This document shows, one piece after another, positions 1 to 9,500 of a DNA stretch of 64,000 nucleotides. Below the pieces are notes generated by a model that had not been told where the DNA came from, did no database searches, and saw only the letters and a list, made by a program, of their open reading frames with translations. The translations under genes and the position numbers were made by a program. How positions within the stretch are numbered: the stretch's first letter is position 1; each line of letters opens with the position of its first letter. Source of the DNA: Streptomyces sp. SUK 48 (GTDB lineage: Bacteria > Actinomycetota > Actinomycetes > Streptomycetales > Streptomycetaceae); NCBI RefSeq assembly GCF_009650765.1, contig NZ_CP045740.1, forward strand, positions 5,618,001 through 5,682,000. The letters are read 5' to 3'.

Positions 1-2878
1 CTGTGCCGCGCCTGCTGCACGGTGAGGTCCACGGTGTAGTACGTCTCCGCGCGCGGCGCCCGTCCGCCGTACGGCCGGATCGGGTCGAGCACGGTCAGCG
101 GGCCGTCGGCGCGGGTGTGCACGACGGCGGCGCGGCCCGGGGTGGGCACGCCCAGCTCGCGCAGGTCCTGGGTGAGGAACGGGCCCTGGACCAGGTCGCG
201 TCGGGGGTGCCCGGCGGTGAGCGGGCAGTACCAGGCCAGCGGCGGCGCGGCCGGGACGTCGTCGGCGTACAGCGGCTCGAACGGCGGGGCGCCCCGGGCG
301 GCGGAGCTGGCGGCGAACTCGTCGTGGAGCGCGGGGGGACGAGGACGTCGATGCCGGTGGCGGCCTCCGGCAGCCGTACCGGACGCTGCCCGAACGCCAC
401 CCGCAGCCGGGTGCGCTCGGCGAACCGGGCCAGGGCGGGCGGGAGTTCCCGCAGCACGGCGACCAGGACCGGCAGCAGATAGGTGCCGGGCTCGACGTCC
501 ACCCGGTAGCCGTCCGGGCGGACCCGCACCTGGAACCGGCCCGGGGGCAGCGAGCGGGTGAGGATCTCGTGCACGGCGGCTTCGAGGGAGATCCGGGTCT
601 CGGGGCGGCCGGTGAGATCGTCGGTGGTGAAGAGGACCCGGGTGGTGTCCGGGTGGGTGCTCAGGGGGCCGGGGGCGAGTCCGGCGAGGAGCTCGGTGAC
701 CGTCCGCAGGGCCTCGGCGCGGCTGCCGGGCACGGCCGGCGCGGCGTCCAGGCAGGTCAGGACCGGCCCGTTCGGGGAGAGGACCACGGACCGGGCGGTC
801 AGCTCGCCGCGCGGTCCCTGCGCCGCGTGCAGGGCGAGGACCGCCTCGCGCAGCCTCGGCCGCAGTTCGCGCACCTCGTCGGGGGACAGCCCGCCCGGAC
901 CCTCGGCCAGACGCTCGTGCAGGGTGCTGCCCGCCACGAACTCCCGTACCAGATAAGGCTTTCCCTCGGCGAAGCCATGGTCGAGAACCCGCGCGATCCC
1001 CGGGTGCCGCAGCTCCGCGAGGTCCTGGCAGAGCGGGCCGAAGGGTTCCTGGTACTCGCCCGGCGCATACCGGCACACGACGACCCGCGCGTCCCCGTTC
1101 CACGCGTCCTCGGCGACCCAACCGCCGTGCCCCGCCGCCGACTTCCGCAGCAGCCGGTACCGCCCCGCGAGCAGTCCCCCGCCGCCGGCCGGTGCCAGCC
1201 TGCGCACGCTCTCCTCGCTGAGCATGGCGACCGGCTGCCGCTCCACCGGCGTCGGCGCGCCCCCCGGGGACGGCACCACCGCCCGGAACCCGCCCGGCGC
1301 CCGGCCCGCCAGCTCGTCGATGAACTCACCCATCCGGTCCAGGAGTTCGACCGTGCGGTTGCGTTCGGTGCGGGGCAGGCCGAGCAGCAGCAGTTCCCGT
1401 ACGCCCTCCCGGAACGCGTACGACCCGGCCGGTGCCCCCGGCAGCGCGGTGAGCATGCCGCTGAGCACCACCTCGGCCAGGTGCCGGGGCCTCGGGTCCG
1501 GCTCCACCGCGGCCTGCACCAGCCGCATCACCGGCAGATCCGGCCGCCCCAGCGCGAGATGCCCGGCCAGCCGGAACGCCTCCGGGGACGCCGTCGCCCG
1601 GAACCGCAGCACCAACTCCTCGGCGGACAGCCGGCCGACGTCCGTACGGTCCTCCGCGTCGACCGGCAGCGGACGCGTCAGCCGGGCCGCGGCGGCGGGG
1701 AACCGGGTGCCGCCGGGCGCGCTGACCAGCCCGGCCCAGTTCGCCAGCCAGCGCGGCTCGGGCTCCAGCACCGGCAGGACCACCGCGCCCGCCCCGGCGT
1801 CCGGCTCCGGGGTGTCGTACGGCTCCGGGGTGTCGTACGGAGTGAAGGTCAGCGCGGCCGAGGCTGCCGCGGGATGCGGGGCCGCGAGGCGGCCGGGACA
1901 GGCGGGCAACGCCGATTCCCGCCAGAGGTGTTCGGGCAGCGGCTGGACGACGGCCAGCGGCATCCGGCGTGCCCAGCGGTGCAGGGTGGCGTACCACCGG
2001 GTGCCGGCCGGGCCCTCGCGCCACTGCGGGCCCATGCAGTCGCTGATCAGCAGGGTGACGGTCCGGCCGTCGGCGGGGAGCCGCCCGTCGGGGCCGCGTA
2101 CCGTGCCGTCGGCGTCGGCGCGGTGCAGGGTGACCGTGCGGAAGGCGCCCGACTGGGCCAGCGCGGTGTGCAGTTCATGGATCAGGGGCCGCCAGACCGG
2201 CATCGTGGGACCGGCGTCGTACACCAGGTTCAGGCTCAGCCAGCGTTCCCGGGCGGGCCGCAGCACCGGGAGCCAGCGGTCGGGGCCGGCGCCGAGGCGG
2301 GCGATGCGGTCGGCGGTCGCGCGCTCGTCCAGCTCCCGGCCCACGGGCGCGTCGACCCGGCGCCGCAGCGGGCGCAGCGCGCGCTGGAGGGCGAGCGGGT
2401 GGCGCAGCATCGGGGGCGCGGGGGCCAGCAGGGTGCTGTGGGGCGCGTGGTCCGGGGACGGCGCGGGGGAGGGGAGGCGCAGCGGGACCCGGGCGGGGGC
2501 GCCGGGGCGCGGCCGGTGGGTCTCCGCCTCGGGCGGCCGGGGGTGCTGGGCGGGGCCGGGCGGGGACCCCGGCGCCGCGGCCCTGCCGTCACCCGGGCCC
2601 TCGGCGTCCTCGGGGTTCTCGGGGCCCCTGTCGTCCCCGGCGCTCTCCCTGGTCCCCCCGGTCTCCCCGGTCGCTCCGGTGACCGCCGTGCCCTCGGCGC
2701 CCATGTGCCCTGCCAGCCACAGCAGTTCGGCCAGTTCGCGCGGGGTCGGGGGCGCGCCCTGGCCCGCCTCGGCCAGTACGGCGGCGAGGCGGGCCAGGGC
2801 GTCCGGGGCGGCCGGGCGGCCCGGCGCGGTGTCCGGGCGGCCGACGGCGTCCGGTGAGTCCGGGATGTCAGAAGACAT
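1..2878 (-). CDS. vWA-like/pseudokinase protein of a MoxR-trypsin conflict operon (SAV_2336-type); frameshifted, cut by window edge
   Basis: Large multidomain protein whose 3' end lies outside the window. It has a Pro/Ala/Gly-rich stretch (about residues 60-155), a vWA-like fold (about 185-400) and a protein-kinase-like region from about residue 568. The vWA metal site is degenerate: the usual DxSxS reads D221-A-G223-P-T225. The kinase-like part shows no clear glycine loop, catalytic lysine, HRD or DFG, so it looks like a pseudokinase. At the G6 run at 333-338 the frame turns into low-complexity protein; adding one base restores a sensible frame (ALHDEFAASS through VDLTVQQARH) open to the edge. 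The ATG overlaps the end of the MoxR gene by 11 bp, so it is the last gene seen of a four-gene operon. A regulatory or effector role in a conflict system is inferred from gene content only. Confidence 0.72.
333..338. other. G6 homopolymer at the apparent frameshift
   Basis: On the coding (minus) strand the codons run V-L-V-P-P and then lose sense. With seven C instead of six the reading continues V-L-V-P-P-A-L-H-D-E-F and stays open to the window edge with normal Streptomyces codon use. The sequence therefore shows a one-base deletion relative to the likely functional gene. Either a sequencing error in the homopolymer or a real slippage mutation would explain it. Confidence 0.8.
1803..1838. 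repeat. Perfect 18-bp tandem duplication inside the vWA-like gene
   Basis: Two exact, adjacent copies of an 18-bp unit (ggctccggggtgtcgtac). Being a multiple of three, it keeps the frame and duplicates the six-residue unit YDTPEP in the protein, in a proline-rich linker after the vWA-like fold. A recent slippage expansion is likely. Confidence 0.9.
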
Positions 2879-3923
2879 CGGTCTGCGCGCTCTGTCCCAA
2901 ATGGGGCATCAGCCGCTCGGCCAGCTGGTCCAGGGAGCCGGTGTCCAGGTTGCTGGTGCGGGCCAGGTAGATCGCGTTCAGAAGCTGGTCGGTGGCCAGG
3001 TCGCCGGCGCTGGTGCGGTCCAGGAAGCGGCCGATCAACTCCTGCGCGTAGGCGTCGGGTTCGCCCAGATGGGCGCGGACGATGTCGGCGAGGTGCCGGT
3101 CGTCCGGGCGGCGCAGGCGCAGGGTGACGCAGCGGCGCAGGAAGGCGGGCGGGAACTCGCGCTCGCCGTTGCTGGTGAGGACGACGAACGGGAAGGCGCG
3201 GCAGCGCACCTGGCCGCCCGCCACCGGGACCGGTTCGCCGGTGCCGTCGGCCGGGACCCGGGCGGTGCCGTCCGGGGCGAGCCGGGCGGCGCGCACCAGC
3301 TCGGGGATCTGGTACTGGCCCTCCTCCAGCACGTTCAGCAGATCGTTGGGCAGGTCGAGGTCGCTCTTGTCGATCTCGTCGATGAGCAGCGCGCGGGGGC
3401 GGGCGTAGGGCAGCAGGGCGGTGCCGAGCGGGCCGAGGCGCAGATGGTGTTCGATGCCCGTCTCGTCCGGCACGCCGGCCCCCTCGTCCGGCGCCCCGGG
3501 TCCCGCCTCCTGATGCGCGGCCTGCTGCCGGGCCGCGTACAGGCGCGACAGCGGGTCGTAGCTGTAGAGCCCGTCGTGGAGCGTGCTGCGGCTGGTGATG
3601 TTCCAGCGCAGCACCGGGCCGAGCCGCAGCTCCCGCGCGACGGCGTAGACCAGGGAGGACTTGCCGGTGCCGGGCGGGCCGGTGACCAGCAGCGGGCGGC
3701 GCAGATACAGGGCGGCGTTGACCAGTTGCACCGTGTCCTCGGTGGCCCGGTACGTCTCGGCGCGGTGCACCCGGTCGGGGGAGACGGCCGAGCGGTCGGC
3801 ATCCGCGTCCGGCGGATCCAGTACGGGGCCGCCGTCGAAGGCGCGCCAGGGCGGCGGCGGGGGGAGCCGCTCGATGCCGTCGTGCGGCGCGTTCGTACCG
3901 GTGTAGACGGGCCACAGGGGCAT
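2868..3923 (-). CDS. MoxR-type AAA+ ATPase
   Basis: A 351-residue MoxR-family AAA+ ATPase. Walker A is GPPGTGKS at residues 82-89 and Walker B is ALLIDEID with the acidic pair at 182-183. The LLNVLEEGQYQIPEL segment just after it is typical of MoxR proteins and is followed by a sensor-1 asparagine region (VVLTSNGEREF). MoxR ATPases act as chaperone-like remodelers of partner proteins, very often vWA proteins, and here the next gene encodes a vWA-like protein. GGAGAAGAAG lies upstream of the ATG. It sits 34 bp after the trypsin-like gene and overlaps the next gene by 11 bp, so translation is probably coupled. The conflict-system role is inferred. Confidence 0.9.
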   Translation of the reverse strand: MPLWPVYTGTNAPHDGIERLPPPPPWRAFDGGPVLDPPDADADRSAVSPDRVHRAETYRATEDTVQLVNAALYLRRPLLVTGPPGTGKSSLVYAVARELRLGPVLRWNITSRSTLHDGLYSYDPLSRLYAARQQAAHQEAGPGAPDEGAGVPDETGIEHHLRLGPLGTALLPYARPRALLIDEIDKSDLDLPNDLLNVLEEGQYQIPELVRAARLAPDGTARVPADGTGEPVPVAGGQVRCRAFPFVVLTSNGEREFPPAFLRRCVTLRLRRPDDRHLADIVRAHLGEPDAYAQELIGRFLDRTSAGDLATDQLLNAIYLARTSNLDTGSLDQLAERLMPHLGQSAQTDVF

Positions 3924-3957
3924 GGCTTCTTCTTCTCCGTGGTGGGGGTGCGGGCGG

Positions 3958-5871
3958 TCAGTCGACGGGGGAGCGCAGGCTGGCGGCGGGCTCGGGGAAG
4001 CAGCGGGGGTCGTCCCAGAGCAGCTGGAGGTCCCGGGCCCAGTGCCGGTCGGGTTCGTCGGCGGCGTCCGCGGTCAGCCGTAACGAGAGGATGTGGCGCG
4101 GGAGTTCGGCGGGCGGCACCTCGGCGACGGCGGCGGCGAGCTGGTCCAGGAAGACGGTCCCGGGGCAGCCGGCGGCCTCGGCGCGGGGCGGGGCGGCGAT
4201 CGCGGTGGCGGCGGCCGTGTCCCGGGGGCCGCTCCACGCCCGGCGTGGGTCCTCGTACCCGCCCGTGCCGTGTCCCGTCGCCCCCGCCCACCGGGCCGCG
4301 CCGTGTTCCCCGGCGGGGCAGCCCGTACGGGACCACAGCAGGACCGGGACCGGGACGGTGAGGCCGATCTCGAAGTGCGCCCGAGCCGCCGTGGGCGGGA
4401 CCGCGAACCCGGCGAGCCCCGCCTCGCCGTCCCACAGCCGCTTGCGCAGGCTCGGCGGTCGCTCCTGGCTGCCGCACTCCACCCGGTGCACCGGCACCGG
4501 GCGCCCGGCGTCCAGTTTCTGCCACTTCTTGCGCAGCTGATGGCGCAGCCGGTTGCTGCTATGCCGGGCGCGGTCGGTCACCACCAGGGGGTAGGCGCAG
4601 CCCAGCGGGGTGCTGTCGTCCGCGCCGCACTCCCAGTGCGCCACCGCCTCGTTGAGCCACTCGCGCGGCAGCACGAAGGTCACCAGTTCCTCGGCGTCCG
4701 GGTCGAGATGGGCGACGGCCTCGTCGATGCGGTGCTGGACGTACGACCGTACGCCCGAGCGGGGCAGCCGCCGGGTGCCCACCGGGCGGCGCTGCCCGTC
4801 GCGATACGCCGACACCTCCACGGTCACCTGGTCGGGGCCGGCGCCGCTGTGGTCGATCTCCACGACGACCGGCGCCCAGGACGGGGACACCCGCGTGACC
4901 TGCACGGCCTGCGCGACATCCGGGCCCCGCGTGACCTGTGCGGCCTCGGTGGGCCGCGGGGCGTCCGTGAGCCGCTGAGCGTCCGTGAGCTGTGGGGCGT
5001 CCGTGAGCCGCGGGGTGGGCGCGGCCGCCGGTCCCGCGCCCACCAGCTCCCGCAGCCGCCCCGTGAACCGGCCCACCGCCGCCGGGTCCGGCACCTCCCA
5101 CTGCACGTACGCGGCGGCCGCCCCGAGCGTCGGGAACCCGCCCTCGGGCAGCGGCGGCCCGAAGGCGCCCACCGCGTCCACATACAGCCGGTCGGGATCG
5201 CACTCCCGGGCGCCGGGGGCGCTCCGCAGCAGCGCGTACAACTCCCGCAGGACGTCGGCGCGATGGCCCGGGGTGGGCACCAGCTCGCCCAACTCCGGCC
5301 AGTGCCGGGCCAGTACGTCCAGCGGCAGCATCCGGCCCTTGCGCACGTCCGGCGCCTGTGAGGCGGAGGTGACCATGCCGACCACCCGGCCGTCCGGCAG
5401 GGTCGCCGCCGCCCCGCTGAACCCGGCCTCGATCGGCTGCCCGTGCCCCTGCCAGGCCACCAGCTCCAGCCACTCGCCCGCGATCAACTGCCCCGAAAGC
5501 GCCCGGTATTCGGCGAGCGTGCCTTCGTCGTAGCCCGCCGGGAAGCCGTAGGCGAGCAGCCGGGGGTGCGGCTCGGCGTAGGCGGCCTCCGGCGGCGCGA
5601 AGCCGGCCGGTGCGAGACGCACCGCCCGGTCGAGTTCGAGCACGGCCACGTCGCCGGGGTCGGTGAGGCCGCCCGCCCAGCCGCCGTGCGCGACGACCGA
5701 CGCGGACACCTCGCCCAGCTCCCTGGCGTGCGGGAAGACCACGGTCACCGCGTCCGGACCGCCGGCGCGCACGACATGCGCGCAGGTGAGCACCCGGCGG
5801 TCGGTGATCAGGAATCCCGCGCCCACCTCCTGGCCGCAGTGGATCCGGGCATGCCAGGCGGCACTGTTCAT
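3958..5871 (-). CDS. Trypsin-like serine protease with VMAP-C-like C-terminus
   Basis: A 637-residue protein without a signal peptide, so probably cytoplasmic. The N-terminal third is a trypsin/HtrA-like protease with the triad visible: H32 in TCAHVV, D74 in GDVAVLEL and S152 in AGFSGAA. The C-terminal half (about 330 onward, from the LGCAYPLVVTDRAR segment) resembles the C-terminal domain of vWA-MoxR-associated proteins (VMAP-C). The linker near residues 288-315 is a repetitive run of LTDAP/LTDAQ units. I chose the start whose ATG overlaps the stop of the upstream gene in an ATGA, giving MNSAAWHARI; the frame stays open far upstream without coding character. In the modelled class the protease would be switched on by the MoxR/vWA partners; this is inference. 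Confidence 0.85.
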   Translation of the reverse strand: MNSAAWHARIHCGQEVGAGFLITDRRVLTCAHVVRAGGPDAVTVVFPHARELGEVSASVVAHGGWAGGLTDPGDVAVLELDRAVRLAPAGFAPPEAAYAEPHPRLLAYGFPAGYDEGTLAEYRALSGQLIAGEWLELVAWQGHGQPIEAGFSGAAATLPDGRVVGMVTSASQAPDVRKGRMLPLDVLARHWPELGELVPTPGHRADVLRELYALLRSAPGARECDPDRLYVDAVGAFGPPLPEGGFPTLGAAAAYVQWEVPDPAAVGRFTGRLRELVGAGPAAAPTPRLTDAPQLTDAQRLTDAPRPTEAAQVTRGPDVAQAVQVTRVSPSWAPVVVEIDHSGAGPDQVTVEVSAYRDGQRRPVGTRRLPRSGVRSYVQHRIDEAVAHLDPDAEELVTFVLPREWLNEAVAHWECGADDSTPLGCAYPLVVTDRARHSSNRLRHQLRKKWQKLDAGRPVPVHRVECGSQERPPSLRKRLWDGEAGLAGFAVPPTAARAHFEIGLTVPVPVLLWSRTGCPAGEHGAARWAGATGHGTGGYEDPRRAWSGPRDTAAATAIAAPPRAEAAGCPGTVFLDQLAAAVAEVPPAELPRHILSLRLTADAADEPDRHWARDLQLLWDDPRCFPEPAASLRSPVD

Positions 5872-6260
5872 GGGCGCTCGGCGGACTCCGGCCCGGCGGC
5901 GGCCTGACCCGGTACGGCGGGCAGCGCGTCGCCCGCCGAACTCCCCGGCTTCCAGTGGAGCTTGACGACCAGCTGGCCCTCCGCGGAACCCTTGGCGATG
6001 ATCGCGCCGGCCTCGGCGGACATCTTCACCCCGAACTCGATCTCCACCGCGTCGGGCCGCAGGGCGCCGTCCCGGAAGACCCGCAGCGCGGCCTCCGCCG
6101 CCGCCCGCACGCCGTCCAGCGCGCCCTCGAAGGTGGCCGCCGCCCGCACCACCTCGTCGCCGCGCGAGACCAGCCGGGTGCCGGGCCGGGGGGTGACACC
6201 GGCCCCCTCCACCACGACGAGCGCGCCGTCCTCGGTCCTGAACTCCACCAGCTGGTCCAT
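5868..6260 (-). CDS. Trypsin-co-occurring domain 1 protein (CU044_2847 type)
   Basis: A 130-residue protein starting MDQLVEFRTEDGALVVVE. It has the shape of the small trypsin-co-occurring domain 1 family: a beta-rich N-terminus, a central helix (VVRAAATFEGALDGVRAAAE) and a final strand pair ending GQLVVKLHWKP. These proteins are encoded next to trypsin-like proteases in conflict-type loci and their biochemical role is unknown. GAGGGGGAG about 12 nt upstream supports the start. Its TGA overlaps the ATG of the protease by 4 bp, so the two are translationally coupled. It is the first gene of the operon, whose promoter should lie in the 289-bp gap shared with the divergent subtilisin gene. Confidence 0.82.
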   Translation of the reverse strand: MDQLVEFRTEDGALVVVEGAGVTPRPGTRLVSRGDEVVRAAATFEGALDGVRAAAEAALRVFRDGALRPDAVEIEFGVKMSAEAGAIIAKGSAEGQLVVKLHWKPGSSAGDALPAVPGQAAAGPESAERP

Positions 6261-6549
6261 GCGGCCGCTCGCTCCCCCTCGTAGAAGACCTGTCCCGTCG
6301 CAGAGCTGTGGGCAACCCCCATGGTACGGACGGCGCTTCGCACGTCCCACTCAATACGCCCCGGCGGGTCAACCGGCCCGGCATGGCGAGAACCCGCCAC
6401 CGTGACAACCCGCCACGCGCGGCCCCCTGCGCGCTCCCGGCGCCCGCAGCACACTCTTCTCCAGCCGCACGGCATGTGCACGACAGGCTCGGGTGGGCCG
6501 TTCCGGGCGCGCGACCCGGACAGGGAAGAGCACGTGGAAGAGGGCGTGG

Positions 6550-9500
6550 ATGACCAGAGGAGCAGTCGGACGCCGGGCGGCGCTGCTGTCGGCGGGGCTC
6601 GTGCTGGCCGCGGTGCCGGTCCCCGGGGCGGTCGCCGCGCAGGGGGCGGCACCGGTGGTGAAGGCCGCGCCGGGGGAGCGGTCCGGGCCCGCCCCGAAGA
6701 CCGTCACCCTGGTCACCGGCGACCAGGTGACCGTCACCGGCCTCGGACACGGCAGGAAGACCGTCACCGTCGAGCGCCCGCCCGGCGCCACCGGAGCCGT
6801 ACGCACGCAGGCGAGCGACGGCGACCTCACCGTCGTACCGGACGAGGCACTGCCCTACCTGCGCTCCGGGAAGCTGGACCGGCGGCTGTTCGACGTGAGC
6901 GCGCTGATCCGGCAGGGACTCACCGACACCCGGGCCGGCTCCCTGCCCCTGATCGTCGGTTACGGCGAGGGCACCCGCGTCCCCGCCGCCGCCCCGGCCG
7001 GCACCACGCGCACCCGGAGCCTGCCCAGCCTGCGCGGCGCGGCCGTCGAGGCGGGCAAGGGGCGTACGTTCTGGCGGTCGTTCACCCGCGGTGACGGGGT
7101 CGACCGGGTGTGGCTGGACGGACGGGTGACGGCCGACATGGCCGGGAGCAACGCCCAGATCGGCACGCGGGCCGCGTGGGACGCGGGGCTGACCGGCAAG
7201 GGCGTCACCGTCGCCGTGCTCGACTCCGGCGCCGACCTGACCCACCCCGACCTCGTCGACCGGATCGGCCGGACCGCGAGTTTCGTCGACGGCGAGGAGG
7301 TCGCCGACCGCGACGGCCACGGCACCCATGTCACCTCCACCGTCGGCGGCAGCGGCGCCGCCTCCGGCGGCAAGGAGAAGGGCGTGGCGCCGGACGCCAC
7401 CCTCGCGGTCGGCAAGGTGCTCAGCGACGCGGGCTCGGGCAGCGAGTCGCAGATCATCGCCGGGATGGAGTGGGCCGCCCGGGACGTGCGCGCCCGGATC
7501 GTCTCCATGAGCCTCGGCTCCAGCGACCCGGGCGACGGCACCGACCCGATGTCCCAGGCCCTCGACAGCCTCTCCCGGGAGACCGGCGCGCTCTTCGTCG
7601 TGGCCGCCGGGAACACCGGCGCGCCCTCCTCCATCAGCTCGCCCGGCGCCGCCGACGCCGCCCTGACCGTCGGCGCGGTCGACCCCGCCGACCGGCCCGC
7701 CTCCTTCACCAGCGCGGGCCCCCGCGCGGGCGACGACGCCCTCAAGCCCGACCTGTCCGCCCCCGGCGTCGGCATCCTCGCCGCCCGCTCCCAGCTCACC
7801 GACGGCAGCGGCTACTACACGACCATGAGCGGTACGTCGATGGCGACACCGCACGTCGCCGGGGTGGCCGCGCTGCTCGCGCAGGAGCATCCCGACTGGA
7901 CCGGCGCCCAGTTGAAGGACGCCCTGATGTCGACCTCCGAACAACTCGGCTTCTCCGCCTACACGGTGGGCGCCGGACGGGTGAGCGTCCCCGACGCCGT
8001 ACGGGCCACGGTGACCGCCACCGGCAGCGCCGACCTCGGCTTCTGCCGCTGGCCCTACCCCGCGGACAAGCCGGTCACCCGGACCCTGACCTACACCAAC
8101 TCCGGTGACCAGGCGGTCCACTTGACCCTGGCGGCCCAGGGCGCCCCGGACGGCGTCGCCACCCTCGCCGACTCCTCCCTCACCGTCCCCGCGCACGGCA
8201 CCGCCACCACCACCGTCACCGGCGACGGCGCCCAGGCGCCGGTCGGCACCACCAGCGGCCAGATCGTGGCCGCCGACGACACCGGCGCGGTGCGCGCGCA
8301 CACCGTGTTCGGGCTGGTCAAGGAGGACGAGCGGTACACCCTCACGGTCCATGTGAAGGACCGCGCGGGCGCCCCCGCGGCCGCCGACCTCACCGTGCGG
8401 CGGCTCGCCCCGGACGCGGACCCCGAGTCCGACCACGTCGACGGCTCCGGCACGCTCGGACTCCGCCTGAAACCGGGCACCTACGCCCTCACGTCGTTCC
8501 TCGACGTGCACGGCAGCCACGGCGCCGACTCGCTCGGCCTCGGCTTCCTCGCCGCGCCCGAGATCGCCCTCGACCACGACCGCGAAGTCACCCTCGACGG
8601 CACCAGGTTGCGCGAGATCAAGGCGGCGGTCCCGCGCCGCACCGAGACCCATCAGCTCCTGATGGAGTACGACCGCGCCGAGAACGGCGCCGACCTGTCC
8701 GGCGCGGTCCAGGTGCCCCTCGCCTACGACAGCGTCTTCGCCGCGCCCACGCCCCCGGTCACGAAGGGCGGCTTCGAGTACCGCACGGTGTGGCGGCTGG
8801 CGAAGCCGCGGCTGGAGGTCAGGGGGATCGGCGAGGCGACGGTCCAGTCGGGCGGCACCCTGACCGCCGGACGGCGGCGGCTCCCGCTGGTGGACGCCGG
8901 CGCCGGCCCCGTGCCCGCCTCCGCCGCCGGCAAGGCGGTGCTGGCCCGCCTCGCCGACGGCGCGGACCCGCCGGCGCTCGCCCGGGCCGCGCAGGACGCG
9001 GGCGCCAGGGCGCTGTTCGTCACGGACGACGCGCCGGGGCGGCTGATGGACTGGTGGGGCAACGACGACAACACCGACCGCCCGCTGCTGATCGCCACGG
9101 TGGACCAAGCGGACGCGGCCCGCCTGCGGGCGTCCTCGACGGTCGACCTGACCGGCACGCCCGACTCTCCCTACGTGTACGACCTGTCCGAGGGCCACAC
9201 CGGGGCGATCCCCGACCACGACCTCACCTACCGGCCCGCACCGGGCCGACTCGCCGCCCTGCACGTGTCGTTCCACGCGGCGCGGCCGACGACCGGCGGC
9301 GAGTTCCGCTACTCCCTCACCGATGCCTTCCCCGTCGGCATCGGCTTCCAGGAGAGCGTCGACCTGCCCGCCGGGCGCACGGACTACGTCTCCGCCGGCC
9401 CCGGCCAGCTGTGGACCGAGTCCGTCACGATCGGCATGGGCACCCTGGAGGAGCGCAGCGGTCCGGTCCGCTACCGGGGCGGCAGCCGGCCCCGGCTCCA

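Noticed and set aside
1224..4361. Long plus-strand open frame opposite the conflict operon
   Set aside because: Composition is Arg/Ala/Ser-rich with no motifs; it is a high-GC shadow of the minus-strand genes, whose motifs are clear.
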